From contig CAYHPW010000002.1 of NCBI GenBank assembly GCA_964358645.1, positions 86,977 to 150,976 on the forward strand: 64,000 nucleotides of DNA, read 5' to 3'. Both the position numbers and the translations under genes were made by a program. Origin of the DNA: JBBTDV01 sp038042605 (lineage in GTDB: Bacteria; Bdellovibrionota; UBA1018). The notes below the pieces were generated by a model, which saw only the letters and a list, made by a program, of their open reading frames with translations, did no database searches and was not told the DNA's origin. Shown here one piece after another: positions 42,278 through 52,112 of the stretch (its first letter is position 1; each line of letters opens with the position of its first letter).

Positions 42278-42660
42278 GTTAATTTCTTCTCAATCGACGC
42301 TAAAAGTTCGTCAGCAAAAGTGGGCAATTTTTTTGCACTTTCGTAAACTTGTTCCGCCAGAGCTTCTTTATAAGTATGGCTTGAAAGATTTCTAGCGTCT
42401 ATGAATTCAATCCATGCTTGAGGATCAGAAATAAGATTAATCCTGGCAGCATCGCGAATGGCATTTTTAGGAGTTAAGGGATCGGGCAAACCGGAAAACT
42501 GCAAAAACTTTTGAAGGACTTTCCAGCTCAGCTCAACTGTAAATTCGAATCTTTGAATAACAGAATCTCTGATAATATCTGTTTTTTTAAGCGCCAAGGC
42601 TTCTTTTAGCCGGGCTAGTGCTCTTTTAAGCTCGGTCAGTTCAATTTTTTGCTTCTTCAA
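42274..42660 (-). CDS. HI0074-like HEPN substrate-binding partner
   Basis: 128 residues of helical HI0074-type HEPN fold: ELKRALARLKEALALKKTDIIRDSVIQRFEFTVELSWKVLQKFL, then ARNLSSHTYKEALAEQVYE with the conserved RN-x-SSHTY. It starts at TTG 42660 with a good AGAGGT ribosome binding site 7-8 bases upstream. It lies at the fusA edge of the island. Confidence 0.8.
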   Translation of the reverse strand: MKKQKIELTELKRALARLKEALALKKTDIIRDSVIQRFEFTVELSWKVLQKFLQFSGLPDPLTPKNAIRDAARINLISDPQAWIEFIDARNLSSHTYKEALAEQVYESAKKLPTFADELLASIEKKLT

Positions 42661-42812
42661 AAAAACACCTCTAAAAAATAATCATCAGCATCCGTGCGAT
42701 ATTCCGGCCAATATCTTCAGTTACAATGTGCTAACACACAGAATTGTATATTACATGAGGCTTGATATTTAAAGGCGGGATTTTTCGGTCACTGAAATTG
42801 CAAGCACCCATA

Positions 42813-44918
42813 TTACCGCGACACAATCCCAAGCATGTTCTTGATCTCTTCAGCCAAAGCTGGCGGCACTGGTTCGTACCTCAGGAATTCCATAGTATAG
42901 CTTGCTCGGCCCTGCGAAAATGACCGTAAATCCGTTGAATAACCAAACATCGATCCTAGCGGGACTTCAACTTTTATCACTTGAACCCCTAAACCCTGCC
43001 GCGGGGTCATGTTAATCACCTTTCCGCGACGGCCGTTGAGATCACCTATTACCCCGCCCATATTTTCATCAGGACAGATCACTTCAGCCGACATTATGGG
43101 TTCGAGAATAACGGGGTTTGCGCGGTTCGCAGCCTCCTTAAACGCCAGCGAAGCCGCAATCTTAAAGGCCAGTTCAGTTGAATCAATATCGTGGGATGAA
43201 CCATCCAGAAGCGTTGCTTTAATATCCACCGCAGGAAACCCAGCTACTATTCCACCAAGCATCGTTTCACTGATGCCTTTGTCTATAGCAGGAATAAATT
43301 CCTTCGGAATAGCCCCACCTCTCACCTGGTTCACAAATTCGTACCCGCTTCCGGAGGGGCGTGGCTCAAGCCTGATCACGCAATGACCATACTGACCCCT
43401 GCCTCCGGTCTGCCTGATGAACTTACCTTCACCTTCGGCAGCCTGCGATATCGTCTCCTTGTACGAAACCTGTGGTCTACCTATATTGGCATCAACCTTA
43501 AACTCGCGGCGAATTCTATCAACAATTATTTCAAGATGAAGCTCACCCATGCCGCTTATCAGGGTCTGGTTGGTTTCTTCATTTATTTTTAAATGAAAGG
43601 TTGGATCCTCCACCGCCAAACGCCCAAGCGCTTCGGAAAGTTTTTCTTCATCCGCCTTGGTCTTAGGTTCTATCGCGACGGAAATAACCGGCTCTGGAAA
43701 TATGATTTTTTCAAGCAGGATCGGGTTTTTTTGGTCACATAGCGTATCACCAGTGCTGGTGAAACGAAGCCCTACGGTCGCAGCTATATCGCCAGCCCGG
43801 ACTTCCTTTACTTCCTCCCTCTTATTGGCATGCATCCTAAGAAGCCTACCTACACGCTCCCTCTTACCTTTAACAGCGTTGTAAACCATTTCACCGGATT
43901 CAACCTTGCCGGAGTAAACGCGAAAATACGCAAGCTGCCCTACATAAGCATCATTTATTATCTTAAAAGCCAGGCTTGAAAACGGCTGATCATACGAAGC
44001 ATATCGCAACAGTTCTTTTGAATGATCATCCACGGATTTGCCTTTGACCGGAGGAATATCAACAGGAGAAGGGAGATACTCAACGATGGCGTCAAGAAGG
44101 GGCTGCACGCCCATGTTTTTAAAACTTGCCCCACAAAGAACAGGTACAAACTTTCTGGATATACAACCGGATCGCAGGCCAGAATGTATTTCTGCGGTGG
44201 TAGGTGCATCACCGTTAAGATACTTTTCCATCAATTTTTCATCACATTCGGCTAGTGCCTCTAACAACTTCTCGCGATACTCCGCTACCCTGGTTGCAAT
44301 CTCTTCAGGGATATCAGTGTATTCGAAAGTGGCTCCTAAATCTGCTGAATGCCACCTAATGCCCTTCATTGAAATCAAGTCCACCACCCCAAAGAAAGTA
44401 CTTTCGCTTCCCCATGGCAATTGGATCGCCACAGGGTTTGCACCAAGCTTGTTTTTCATCTGGGAAAGGACCCCAAAAAAATCCGCACCTATACGATCCA
44501 TTTTATTAACAAACGCAAGCCGCGGGACATTGTACTTATCCGCCTGATGCCAGACGGTTTCTGATTGCGGTTCGACTCCGCCAACAGCGCAAAAAACACC
44601 CACAGCCCCGTCTAAGACCCTCAATGAACGCTCGACTTCAACCGTGAAATCAACATGCCCAGGCGTATCTATGATATTGATCTGGCAATCTCTCCAAAAA
44701 CAAGTCGTGGCGGCTGATGTAATCGTGATCCCGCGCTCTTGCTCCTGCGGCATCCAATCCATCACCGTGGTGCCTTCGTCAACCTCGCCTATCTTGTGTG
44801 TCCGGCCAGTGTAATAAAGTATCCGTTCGGTAGTAGTAGTCTTGCCGGCATCAATATGGGCCATGATACCAATGTTACGGATATTTTTTAATGAACTATC
44901 TTGTGCTCCTGCAGCCAT
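42813..44918 (-). CDS. fusA: Elongation factor G
   Basis: Ribosomal translocase GTPase. G1 AHIDAGKTTTTERILYYTG, G2 RGITITSAATT, G3 DTPGHVDF and G4 NKMDRIG are all present, with domains II-V to the end (GRASYTMEFLRYEPVPPALAEEIK). I choose ATG 44918 (MAAGAQDSSLKNIRNIGI), giving 701 residues; the frame is open to 44999 but that would overlap rpsG. It is normally followed by tuf; here the accessory island follows. Confidence 0.97.
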   Translation of the reverse strand: MAAGAQDSSLKNIRNIGIMAHIDAGKTTTTERILYYTGRTHKIGEVDEGTTVMDWMPQEQERGITITSAATTCFWRDCQINIIDTPGHVDFTVEVERSLRVLDGAVGVFCAVGGVEPQSETVWHQADKYNVPRLAFVNKMDRIGADFFGVLSQMKNKLGANPVAIQLPWGSESTFFGVVDLISMKGIRWHSADLGATFEYTDIPEEIATRVAEYREKLLEALAECDEKLMEKYLNGDAPTTAEIHSGLRSGCISRKFVPVLCGASFKNMGVQPLLDAIVEYLPSPVDIPPVKGKSVDDHSKELLRYASYDQPFSSLAFKIINDAYVGQLAYFRVYSGKVESGEMVYNAVKGKRERVGRLLRMHANKREEVKEVRAGDIAATVGLRFTSTGDTLCDQKNPILLEKIIFPEPVISVAIEPKTKADEEKLSEALGRLAVEDPTFHLKINEETNQTLISGMGELHLEIIVDRIRREFKVDANIGRPQVSYKETISQAAEGEGKFIRQTGGRGQYGHCVIRLEPRPSGSGYEFVNQVRGGAIPKEFIPAIDKGISETMLGGIVAGFPAVDIKATLLDGSSHDIDSTELAFKIAASLAFKEAANRANPVILEPIMSAEVICPDENMGGVIGDLNGRRGKVINMTPRQGLGVQVIKVEVPLGSMFGYSTDLRSFSQGRASYTMEFLRYEPVPPALAEEIKNMLGIVSR

Positions 44919-44940
44919 TTCATTTTTGAAGACCGCGCAA

Positions 44941-45411
44941 CTACCACCTGTAATGCGCAAATGCCTTATTCGCTTCGGCCATTTTGTGGACGTCTTCACG
45001 CTTTTTTATGGCACTGCCGCGGCCGTTGGATGCTTCGATCAGCTCAGCGGCAAGGCGTTCTGCCATGGAATGCTCAGGCCGTCCGCAAGCTGCATCAATA
45101 AGCCATCTTGAAGCAAGTGATTGCCTGCGTGCTGGTTTGACTTCGATAGGCACCTGATAAGTAGCGCCTCCTACGCGCCTTGATTTCACCTCAAGCACAG
45201 GCTTTACGTTCTCAAGACCTTTTTTAAAAACCTTAAGGCCGTCTTCGCCAGTACGTGCTTGGATCGTATCAATACACCTATAAAATGTGGATTCAGCAAG
45301 AGAGCGCTTGCCACGTTCCATTATTGAATTGATGAACTTCGCCACCACCACATCATTAAATTGCGGATCAGGAAGAATTTCACGTTTTCTAATAAATTTT
45401 TTACGTCCCAT
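44941..45411 (-). CDS. rpsG: Ribosomal protein S7
   Basis: Organises the 3-prime domain of 16S rRNA. LPDPQFNDVVVAKFINSIMERGKRSLAESTFYRCID, and C-terminal WLIDAACGRPEHSMAERLAAELIEASNGRGSAIKKREDVHKMAEANKAFAHYRW. 156 residues, normal. Located between rpsL and fusA. Confidence 0.98.
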   Translation of the reverse strand: MGRKKFIRKREILPDPQFNDVVVAKFINSIMERGKRSLAESTFYRCIDTIQARTGEDGLKVFKKGLENVKPVLEVKSRRVGGATYQVPIEVKPARRQSLASRWLIDAACGRPEHSMAERLAAELIEASNGRGSAIKKREDVHKMAEANKAFAHYRW

Positions 45412-45431
45412 GAATTAAACCCTCGTTTAGA

Positions 45432-45848
45432 TTATTTTCCTTTTTCAGCGGCAGGAGCTGCTGCGGTGGCCGCTCCGGAACTGGCGCGCTTAGTCCCGTA
45501 TTTAGAACGACTTTTCTTGCGGTTAGCAACACCTTGCGTATCTAAAGTTCCTCTTATCGTGTGGTAGCGCACACCAGGGAGATCCTTAACACGTCCGCCG
45601 CGAATAAGAACGATTGAGTGCTCTTGAAGATTGTGACCAATCCCAGGAATATATGAAGTGACTTCATAGCCATTTGTTAGACGCACACGACAAACCTTCC
45701 GCAAGGCGGAGTTCGGTTTTTTGGGAGTCGTCGTGTAAACGCGGGTGCAAACACCGCGCTTTTGTGGACAGCTTTGCAAGGCGGGGGATTTGGTCTTCCA
45801 AAGCTTTGCTGCTCTCCCGCTGCGCACAAGCTGATTTATTGTCGGCAT
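45432..45848 (-). CDS. rpsL: Ribosomal protein S12
   Basis: Decoding-centre protein. TTTPKKPNSALRKVCRVRLTNGYEVTSYIPGIGHNLQEHS, then GGRVKDLPGVRYHTIRGTLD. Lysines at the two streptomycin-related positions (in TPKKPNS and RVKDLPG) are wild type, so no resistance mutation is seen. A short Ala/Gly-rich tail makes it 138 residues rather than about 124. Confidence 0.98.
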   Translation of the reverse strand: MPTINQLVRSGRAAKLWKTKSPALQSCPQKRGVCTRVYTTTPKKPNSALRKVCRVRLTNGYEVTSYIPGIGHNLQEHSIVLIRGGRVKDLPGVRYHTIRGTLDTQGVANRKKSRSKYGTKRASSGAATAAAPAAEKGK

Positions 45849-45968
45849 GAAGTACTGTTCCTTTCTTCTAATCTTCCTAATTCTTCTTCCACTTTATTAG
45901 GCACTTTACTAGCATTGTTTACAAGCCGGTCATATAATTAATATTGGTAATTAATGCGGCGGAGCAAG

Positions 45969-45997
45969 AAAATAGACGACAGACCAATGCTGGTCAA
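45969..45997 (-). promoter_or_regulatory. Sigma-70 promoter of rpsL-rpsG-fusA
   Basis: Minus-strand TTGACC (45997-45992), 17-bp spacer and TATTTT (45974-45969). Transcription would start near 45962, leaving a leader of about 110 bases before rpsL. Confidence 0.5.
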
Positions 45998-46010
45998 GCA
46001 TTTAATGTGA

Positions 46011-48536
46011 TTAATGTTTCACTGTCTGTGGCACATCGGACGAGGATCCCGCTAGCGCACTCATGGGCACCACCTGTGTGCTTTCACCATTTTGGACTAA
46101 AAACTCTTCCGGACGCTTGAGTTCCAGGGCGATTCTCAATGCATCGTCAGCATGCTCAACTGGGATTATCTCAATATCACCGCTGATTTCTTTCGGAATT
46201 TTTTTAAGATCAGGCATATTTGTCTTTGGAATAACAACTATTTTAATATTGCCAATCTTGGCAGCCAACAATTTTTCCTTCAGGCCACCTATTTGAAGTA
46301 CCCTACCACGCAAGGTTATCTCTCCAGTCATGGCGACCTCACGCTTGACAGGAATCTTGGTCAAAGCACTGGTTATGGCGGTAGCCATCGTGATTCCCGC
46401 GGACGGCCCGTCTTTTGGAACCGCTCCCTCGGGAACATGCAGGTGGATATCTATCAACTGGTAAAAATCCTTATCCAGGCCTAAATCTCCCGCCCTGGAA
46501 CGAACGTAGCTCATCGCTGTCGCCGCCGATTCCTGCATCACTTCACCGAGCTTGCCGGTAATCTTGACTTGCCCTTTTCCAGGCACGACGCTGACTTCGA
46601 TCTGAAGCAATTCGCCACCGGTGTCCGTATAAGCCAAACCGTTTGCCAGTCCAATTTCATTCTTCTCTTCCGCCTTATTTAGCGTGTATTTCGCAGGCCC
46701 GAGCAGCTCTTCTAGATCTTTTTCAACAACTTTTAACGGTTCACGCTCATTTGCAGCCTTAATGCTCGCAGCCTTTTTGGATTTGGCCGGTACTTCGTTG
46801 TGGATACTTTCCACCATCCTCTTAGCGGCTTTCCTACAGATAGTTGCGACCATTCGCTCAAGGTTTCTGACGCCTGATTCACGGGTGTAATTCCGGATGA
46901 GCGTGTAAATCACATCATCTGTTATCTCGACATCGCTGTTCTTAAGACCGTGGGCAATAAACTGCTTATCCACAAGGTATTTCTTGGCTATATTTAATTT
47001 TTCATTTTCTGTGTAACCAGAAATGGTGATTACTTCCATCCTGTCCAAAAGCGGTTTCGGTATCGTATACATCGAATTCGCCGTAAGGATGAACATCACT
47101 TTCGAAAGATCATAATCGACCTCCAGATAGTGGTCACCGAAAGCGACATTCTGCTCTGGATCAAGGACTTCCAGCAAGGCTGATGATGGATCCCCCCTGA
47201 AATCAGTGCTCATCTTGTCCACTTCATCCAACAGGAAAACGGGGTTGGAAGATCCGGCTTTTTTTACAGACTGGATTATTTTCCCTGGCAGCGCCCCAAC
47301 ATAAGTACGTCTGTGGCCGCGAATCTCGGCCTCATCCCTGACGCCACCGAGCGAACTACGAACGAATTTCTTATTCAAAGACCTGGCTATTGATTTTGCC
47401 AAAGAGGTTTTGCCTACACCAGGAGGGCCCACGAAACAAAGAATCTGTCCTTTTGTATTATCCGTAAGTACCCTTACCGCGAGATACTCTAGTATGCGCT
47501 CCTTCACTTCCTCAAGACCGTAGTGATCTTCCTCAAGAACTTGCTGGGCCAGCTTTATATCATTGCGGTCGGTCGTGTACTCCGCCCATGGCAACGTGAT
47601 TAGCCAGTCGATATAATTGCGAACTACGGTCGCCTCCGCTGACATCGGAGACATCATTTTAAGTTTCTTTAGTTCACGAGTGGCCTTTTCCTTAGCCTCT
47701 TTTGACATCGGCTTAGTGCGGATTTGTTTTTCTATGGCCTGTATTTCAGCCTTGAATTCATCTTTTTCGCCAAGCTCTTTCTGGATGGCCTGCATCTGCT
47801 CATTCAGGTAGTACTCTTTTTGCGAGCGCTCCATCTGTTTTTTAACTCTTGAACGTATGCGCCGCTCTACTTGGAGGATTTCGATTTCTCCCTGCATCAA
47901 CTGCAAAAGCTTCTCAAGTCTCTTGGAGGGATCGGCGATTTCAAGAATTTCCTGCTTATCTTCAAGTTTGAGGTTAAGGTGAGCGACAATAAGATCGGCA
48001 AGTCGGGCCGGATCATCTATCGTGTTAACACTCATTAGCATTTCTGGTGGAATGCGTTTATTGAGCTTTACGTAATTTTCGAACGTTGCCTTCAATGAGC
48101 GGATCATCGCTTCTATTTCAACGGAAGCAGAGGTCACGTCCAAAAACTCCTCAACTTCCGCCTCGATCAAGCGATCCGTCTCGTGATACTCGAGAATGCG
48201 TGCCCGCTTTTTCCCTTCAATAAGCACTTTTACTGTATTATCAGGCAACCGCAATATCTGGAGTATCGTGCCAAGTGTGCCGACCTGGAATATGTCTTTC
48301 TCGCCAGGGCTGACGGTAGTGGCCTGCCGCTGGGCCACTAGGAAGAGGTCAAGCTTCTTGTTTATGCAATCTTCCAATGCATTGATTGATTTTTCACGCC
48401 CGACGAATAACGGGACAACCATTTGCGGGAAAATGATCACATCCCTCAAAGGGAGCAACGGAATCCGCATTCTAACAGGCTTCCGTTCCTTTGGAGGCTC
48501 TTTACTTGATGAATCTTTTTGATTGCTCATCGACAT
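46011..48536 (-). CDS. lon: ATP-dependent protease Lon
   Basis: Cytoplasmic AAA+ serine protease that removes damaged and regulatory proteins. LAN substrate domain at 24-220, Walker A GPPGVGKTS at 370-378, Walker B VFLLDEVDK near 433-441, and a C-terminal protease with catalytic S712 (PKDGPSAGITMATA) and K755 (GGLKEKLLAAK). 841 residues, slightly longer than E. coli Lon. Downstream of clpX on the same strand, a common quality-control cluster. Confidence 0.98.
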   Translation of the reverse strand: MSMSNQKDSSSKEPPKERKPVRMRIPLLPLRDVIIFPQMVVPLFVGREKSINALEDCINKKLDLFLVAQRQATTVSPGEKDIFQVGTLGTILQILRLPDNTVKVLIEGKKRARILEYHETDRLIEAEVEEFLDVTSASVEIEAMIRSLKATFENYVKLNKRIPPEMLMSVNTIDDPARLADLIVAHLNLKLEDKQEILEIADPSKRLEKLLQLMQGEIEILQVERRIRSRVKKQMERSQKEYYLNEQMQAIQKELGEKDEFKAEIQAIEKQIRTKPMSKEAKEKATRELKKLKMMSPMSAEATVVRNYIDWLITLPWAEYTTDRNDIKLAQQVLEEDHYGLEEVKERILEYLAVRVLTDNTKGQILCFVGPPGVGKTSLAKSIARSLNKKFVRSSLGGVRDEAEIRGHRRTYVGALPGKIIQSVKKAGSSNPVFLLDEVDKMSTDFRGDPSSALLEVLDPEQNVAFGDHYLEVDYDLSKVMFILTANSMYTIPKPLLDRMEVITISGYTENEKLNIAKKYLVDKQFIAHGLKNSDVEITDDVIYTLIRNYTRESGVRNLERMVATICRKAAKRMVESIHNEVPAKSKKAASIKAANEREPLKVVEKDLEELLGPAKYTLNKAEEKNEIGLANGLAYTDTGGELLQIEVSVVPGKGQVKITGKLGEVMQESAATAMSYVRSRAGDLGLDKDFYQLIDIHLHVPEGAVPKDGPSAGITMATAITSALTKIPVKREVAMTGEITLRGRVLQIGGLKEKLLAAKIGNIKIVVIPKTNMPDLKKIPKEISGDIEIIPVEHADDALRIALELKRPEEFLVQNGESTQVVPMSALAGSSSDVPQTVKH

Positions 48537-48647
48537 AGCTCCTTACTTAAATAGACCATACCCTAGCGAAGGCTGTAAATACCTAAACTGAATCCGGCAG
48601 CAAAACGGCATTATTTACCGGGGCATGATTTATAAATATGTATCGAA

Positions 48648-49961
48648 CTATGCGCTCTCAGCTTTGTTGGGCGGCTCTTCAACTTTCTTAGAGGCTTCGA
48701 CATCCTCTGACAATACTATGACGGGGCGTTCGCCCTTCAAAATCACATTCTTTGTGACAATGCACTTCTTGACATTTGATCGCGCGGGAAGATCGTACAT
48801 GACTTCAAGCATCGCTTGCTCAAGAATGGCGCGCAAACCTCTGGCTCCGGTATTGCGTTTGGTTGCTTCTTTAGCCACAGCTTCTATCGCATCTGGTTCA
48901 AACTCTAAACCAATGCCATCGTACTCGAATAATTTTGCATATTGTTTGGTTAACGCGTTCTTAGGCTTAGTAAGAATATCGATAAGCGCTTTTTCGTCTA
49001 ATTCCTCCAGGGTCGCTATGACCGGCAAGCGCCCTATGAATTCCGGGATCAGGCCGAACCTGATAAGATCTTCTGGTTCAACTTGTGCTAAAAGCTTGGA
49101 CACACCCTCTTCGGCTCTTGACGTAATATTGGCGGAAAGACCTAGACTTCTCTTCCCCTTTCGCACGCCAACTATCTTGTCCAGCCCGACAAAGGCGCCA
49201 CCACAAATAAACAGTATATTTGATGTGTCCACTTGAACAAATTCTTGTTGCGGATGCTTGCGCCCGCCTTTTGGGGGAACATTCGCTATTGTACCTTCTA
49301 TTATCTTAAGAAGCGCCTGTTGCACGCCTTCACCGCTGACGTCGCGGGTGATCGATGGGTTTTCGCTCTTGCGGGATATTTTATCTACTTCGTCTATGTA
49401 AACTATCCCCTTTTGCGCTCGCTCGACATTGTTATCGCAATTCTGCAGCAGATTAAGAATTATGTTTTCGACATCTTCGCCGACATAGCCAGCTTCAGTT
49501 AAAGTAGTCGCATCGGCCATCGCAAATGGGACATTTAGAAGTTTTGCAAGCGTCTGCGCGAGCAAGGTTTTGCCGGAGCCAGTAGGGCCTATCAATAATA
49601 TATTGCTTTTCTGAAGTTCAACTTCTTTTGGTTCTTTACCCGGTGTCCTAGCGCCCTGATGTTGTATGCGCTTATAATGGTTATACACAGCCACCGAAAG
49701 GACCCTCTTTGCCCTTTCCTGCCCTATCACATACTGGTCTAGGATAGCTTTTATCTCCGCTGGTTTCGGGATTGCCTGCGCCGACCTGGCCGGGGATTCT
49801 TTCTGACCCTCTTCGGCTATTATGTCGTTACAAAGCTCTATGCACTCATCACAAATGTAGACAGTAGGACCCGCGATCAGCTTCTTAACTTCGCGCTGAT
49901 TTTTACCGCAAAACGAGCAACACAGATTTCCAAAACCATCACCGTATTTTCTTCCATCCAT
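48648..49961 (-). CDS. clpX: ClpX unfoldase
   Basis: AAA+ unfoldase that feeds ClpP. N-terminal zinc domain (CSFCGKNQREVKKLIAGPTVYICDECIELC), Walker A GPTGSGKTLLAQ, Walker B VYIDEVDK, pore loop GYVGEDVE, and C-terminal ARGLRAILEQAMLEVMYDLPA. 437 residues. The gene follows clpP by 94 bp and precedes lon by 111 bp. Confidence 0.98.
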   Translation of the reverse strand: MDGRKYGDGFGNLCCSFCGKNQREVKKLIAGPTVYICDECIELCNDIIAEEGQKESPARSAQAIPKPAEIKAILDQYVIGQERAKRVLSVAVYNHYKRIQHQGARTPGKEPKEVELQKSNILLIGPTGSGKTLLAQTLAKLLNVPFAMADATTLTEAGYVGEDVENIILNLLQNCDNNVERAQKGIVYIDEVDKISRKSENPSITRDVSGEGVQQALLKIIEGTIANVPPKGGRKHPQQEFVQVDTSNILFICGGAFVGLDKIVGVRKGKRSLGLSANITSRAEEGVSKLLAQVEPEDLIRFGLIPEFIGRLPVIATLEELDEKALIDILTKPKNALTKQYAKLFEYDGIGLEFEPDAIEAVAKEATKRNTGARGLRAILEQAMLEVMYDLPARSNVKKCIVTKNVILKGERPVIVLSEDVEASKKVEEPPNKAESA

Positions 49962-50055
49962 AAGGACTTTTCCCTAATTCTTCCGAGTATGATCCTTTTG
50001 GGATCCCAAGTGCAAAGCCTTTCTTAATTATTATGCACTAATTAATAAAAAACTG

Positions 50056-50733
50056 CTAAACAGCCCCCCTGCTTTCGACTACTTTATCTATCAGGCCATA
50101 GTCGACCGCCTCTTTAGCTGAAAGATAATTATCGCGGTCGGTGTCTTTTTTTACTTGCTCGACGTTTTTGCCGCTGTGATGTGACAAAATCCTATTGAGA
50201 AGGTCCTTTAGATGTAAGATTTCCTTTGCCTGAATCTCAATATCGGAAGCCTGGCCTTTGGCACCGCCTATCGGCTGATGAATCATTATCCTGCTGTTAG
50301 GAAGGCTGTAGCGCTTCCCTTTTTCACCCGCCGTCAAGAGCAGCGCGCCCATGCTGGCAGCCATACCTATACAATATGTGCTAACATCACATTTAATAAA
50401 TTGCATCACATCGTATATACCAAGGCCTGCATAAACTGACCCGCCGGGTGAATTAATATATAAATGAACATCTTTATCTGGATCAGAAGACTCCAGGAAA
50501 AACATTTGTGCGACTATAAGGTTGGCTACGGTATCATTGACTTCCGTGCCGAGAAAAACTATCCGCTCCAGCAACAAACGTGAATAAATATCATACTGGC
50601 GCTCACCACGTGCCGTCTGCTCTATAACTATCGGGTTAGGGATATACGAACTTGCTTCGGTGCCGCCAAATCCAACCAGATCAGGCCTGATCAAATCTGC
50701 AGGAACTTTCCGCTGTGTAGACTTTATCAACAT
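50056..50733 (-). CDS. clpP: ClpP protease subunit
   Basis: Serine peptidase of the ClpXP complex. Catalytic Ser in GMAASMGALLLTAG, His in SRIMIHQPIGG, Asp in the KKDTDRDNYLSA region. ATG 50733 (MLIKSTQRK) is chosen over the upstream frame start at 50766. The N-terminus is about 25 residues longer than the mature enzyme, probably a propeptide (YIPNPIVIEQTARGERQYDIYSRLL starts the core). Trigger factor (tig), often next to clpP, is absent here. Confidence 0.96.
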   Translation of the reverse strand: MLIKSTQRKVPADLIRPDLVGFGGTEASSYIPNPIVIEQTARGERQYDIYSRLLLERIVFLGTEVNDTVANLIVAQMFFLESSDPDKDVHLYINSPGGSVYAGLGIYDVMQFIKCDVSTYCIGMAASMGALLLTAGEKGKRYSLPNSRIMIHQPIGGAKGQASDIEIQAKEILHLKDLLNRILSHHSGKNVEQVKKDTDRDNYLSAKEAVDYGLIDKVVESRGAV

Positions 50734-50790
50734 ACCATGCTCCTTACGGTCCGACCATGCCTGCAACTTGCGGCCGCAATGTGCAGATGA

Positions 50791-51048
50791 TCAATTAGAA
50801 ACTATCTTCCCCTTGTTACTCTCTTCGGAAGCAACAAAATCGCTATGAATAGATTCTAAGTATAAAAGCATAGCTGATCTCAAAGTTTCAAGCGTCAAAT
50901 CATTAACTTCTTGCCCGGTGTTGGCCAATATGCTGTCAAGCTCCTTGTATACCAATGTCTTAGGTAAACCAGTCAGAGAGACAAGCTTATCAACAAGCTC
51001 TTGGCCACCAGCTTCGGTTTCATTTTCAGTCGAATCGGAGACGTCCAT
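50791..51048 (-). CDS. Small protein of unknown function upstream of clpP
   Basis: 85 residues from ATG 51048 (MDVSDSTENETE), preceded by a strong GGAGGGG. The middle is helical (QELVDKLVSLTGLPKTLVYKELDSILANTG, EVNDLTLETLRSAMLLYLESIHSDF), resembling a small DNA- or protein-binding bundle; the first 15 residues are acidic. No family is recognised. It occupies the place where tig often stands and is probably co-transcribed with clpP and clpX. Confidence 0.55.
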   Translation of the reverse strand: MDVSDSTENETEAGGQELVDKLVSLTGLPKTLVYKELDSILANTGQEVNDLTLETLRSAMLLYLESIHSDFVASEESNKGKIVSN

Positions 51049-51062
51049 TTCCCCTCCACGAC

Positions 51063-52055
51063 TCAAGTATAGAAATGTAAGTTCAGGAACGGCAAGATTT
51101 TTTTATGGGAACCCTTAAAAAAGCGCTTAGTCACTGAAATTAAATTAGCGCGACGGGTTACAACAAATACTGAGCCAACTATCAATAACCCACCGCCTAT
51201 CTGTATTAACGACAATCGCTCCCCCAAAAAAAGATAACCACACACAACACCAATGACCGGTTGAATAAAAAGCGTCAATGCAGCATCAGCCACCGAAATA
51301 CTCTTGAGAGCGATCATCCAATATAGGTAGGTCAAAGCAGTACCGAGCGGGCCAAGCCATAACACCCCCAGGCAGCTAGACCACGTCATTTTTGTGAAAG
51401 TATGAGAGATTATGGAAAAAGGTGATTCAAACAATGAAATTCCAAACGTAAGAAAACATACTCCAAGGAACAATCCTGACCCGAAAACCAGCACCGGCTT
51501 GTGGCTTAAACTTAATTTCCTGCCACATACAGAAAATGTCGCCTCCCCTATAAGTGACAATAGGATTAAAAAATTCCCTACACCAGTGTCAGTCACGCCG
51601 GACAACATTGCTATCCCAGCCATGCAAAACAAAAACGCGATAAAATAAGGGATGCCAATTGCTTCACCTAAAAAAATCCAAGCCATGGCCACTGTGATCA
51701 GCGGTTCCATTGATATGATAAGCGAGTTTTCAGTCGCGCTTGAAAATGACAGGCCAAAAAGTTGCGCAAGCGGGGCCGCACAAAAAGCCATGAACCCCAA
51801 AACAAACAAAACAAACACTTCACCCTTCGTCTTTGGGAAAAAAAAGAAATCCACCAACCTGATGCCGTTACTGCGTGACCTAATGCCTATAAAGATAAAC
51901 GTAAAAATAAGATATGCGAACAACGCCCCAGCATAACGCAGCCATGCTGCCTCCATAGGTGAGAAATCCGCAAGGACGAATTTACCCATGGCAGGGTTCA
52001 GCGACCACACCAGATTACAAAATATAAGACCAGCCAGAATCCTAAACTGCACCAT
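51063..52055 (-). CDS. EamA/DMT-family transporter
   Basis: Ten-helix drug/metabolite transporter of 330 residues. ATG 52055 (MVQFRILAGLIFCNLVWSLNPAMGKF) begins the first helix; the open frame continues to 52274 without membrane character. Two EamA repeats are visible (FSPMEAAWLRYAGALFAYLIF and LGPLGTALTYLYWMIALKSISVADAALTLFIQPVIGVVCGYLFLGERLS). The substrate is unknown. It is 14 bp before the small-protein gene and may share transcription with clpP. Confidence 0.85.
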   Translation of the reverse strand: MVQFRILAGLIFCNLVWSLNPAMGKFVLADFSPMEAAWLRYAGALFAYLIFTFIFIGIRSRSNGIRLVDFFFFPKTKGEVFVLFVLGFMAFCAAPLAQLFGLSFSSATENSLIISMEPLITVAMAWIFLGEAIGIPYFIAFLFCMAGIAMLSGVTDTGVGNFLILLSLIGEATFSVCGRKLSLSHKPVLVFGSGLFLGVCFLTFGISLFESPFSIISHTFTKMTWSSCLGVLWLGPLGTALTYLYWMIALKSISVADAALTLFIQPVIGVVCGYLFLGERLSLIQIGGGLLIVGSVFVVTRRANLISVTKRFFKGSHKKILPFLNLHFYT

Positions 52056-52112
52056 CAAGATGGTTAACCTAAGAACTGTTGTAGTCAACAGCGTTACGCT
52101 GTATTTTCTGAT

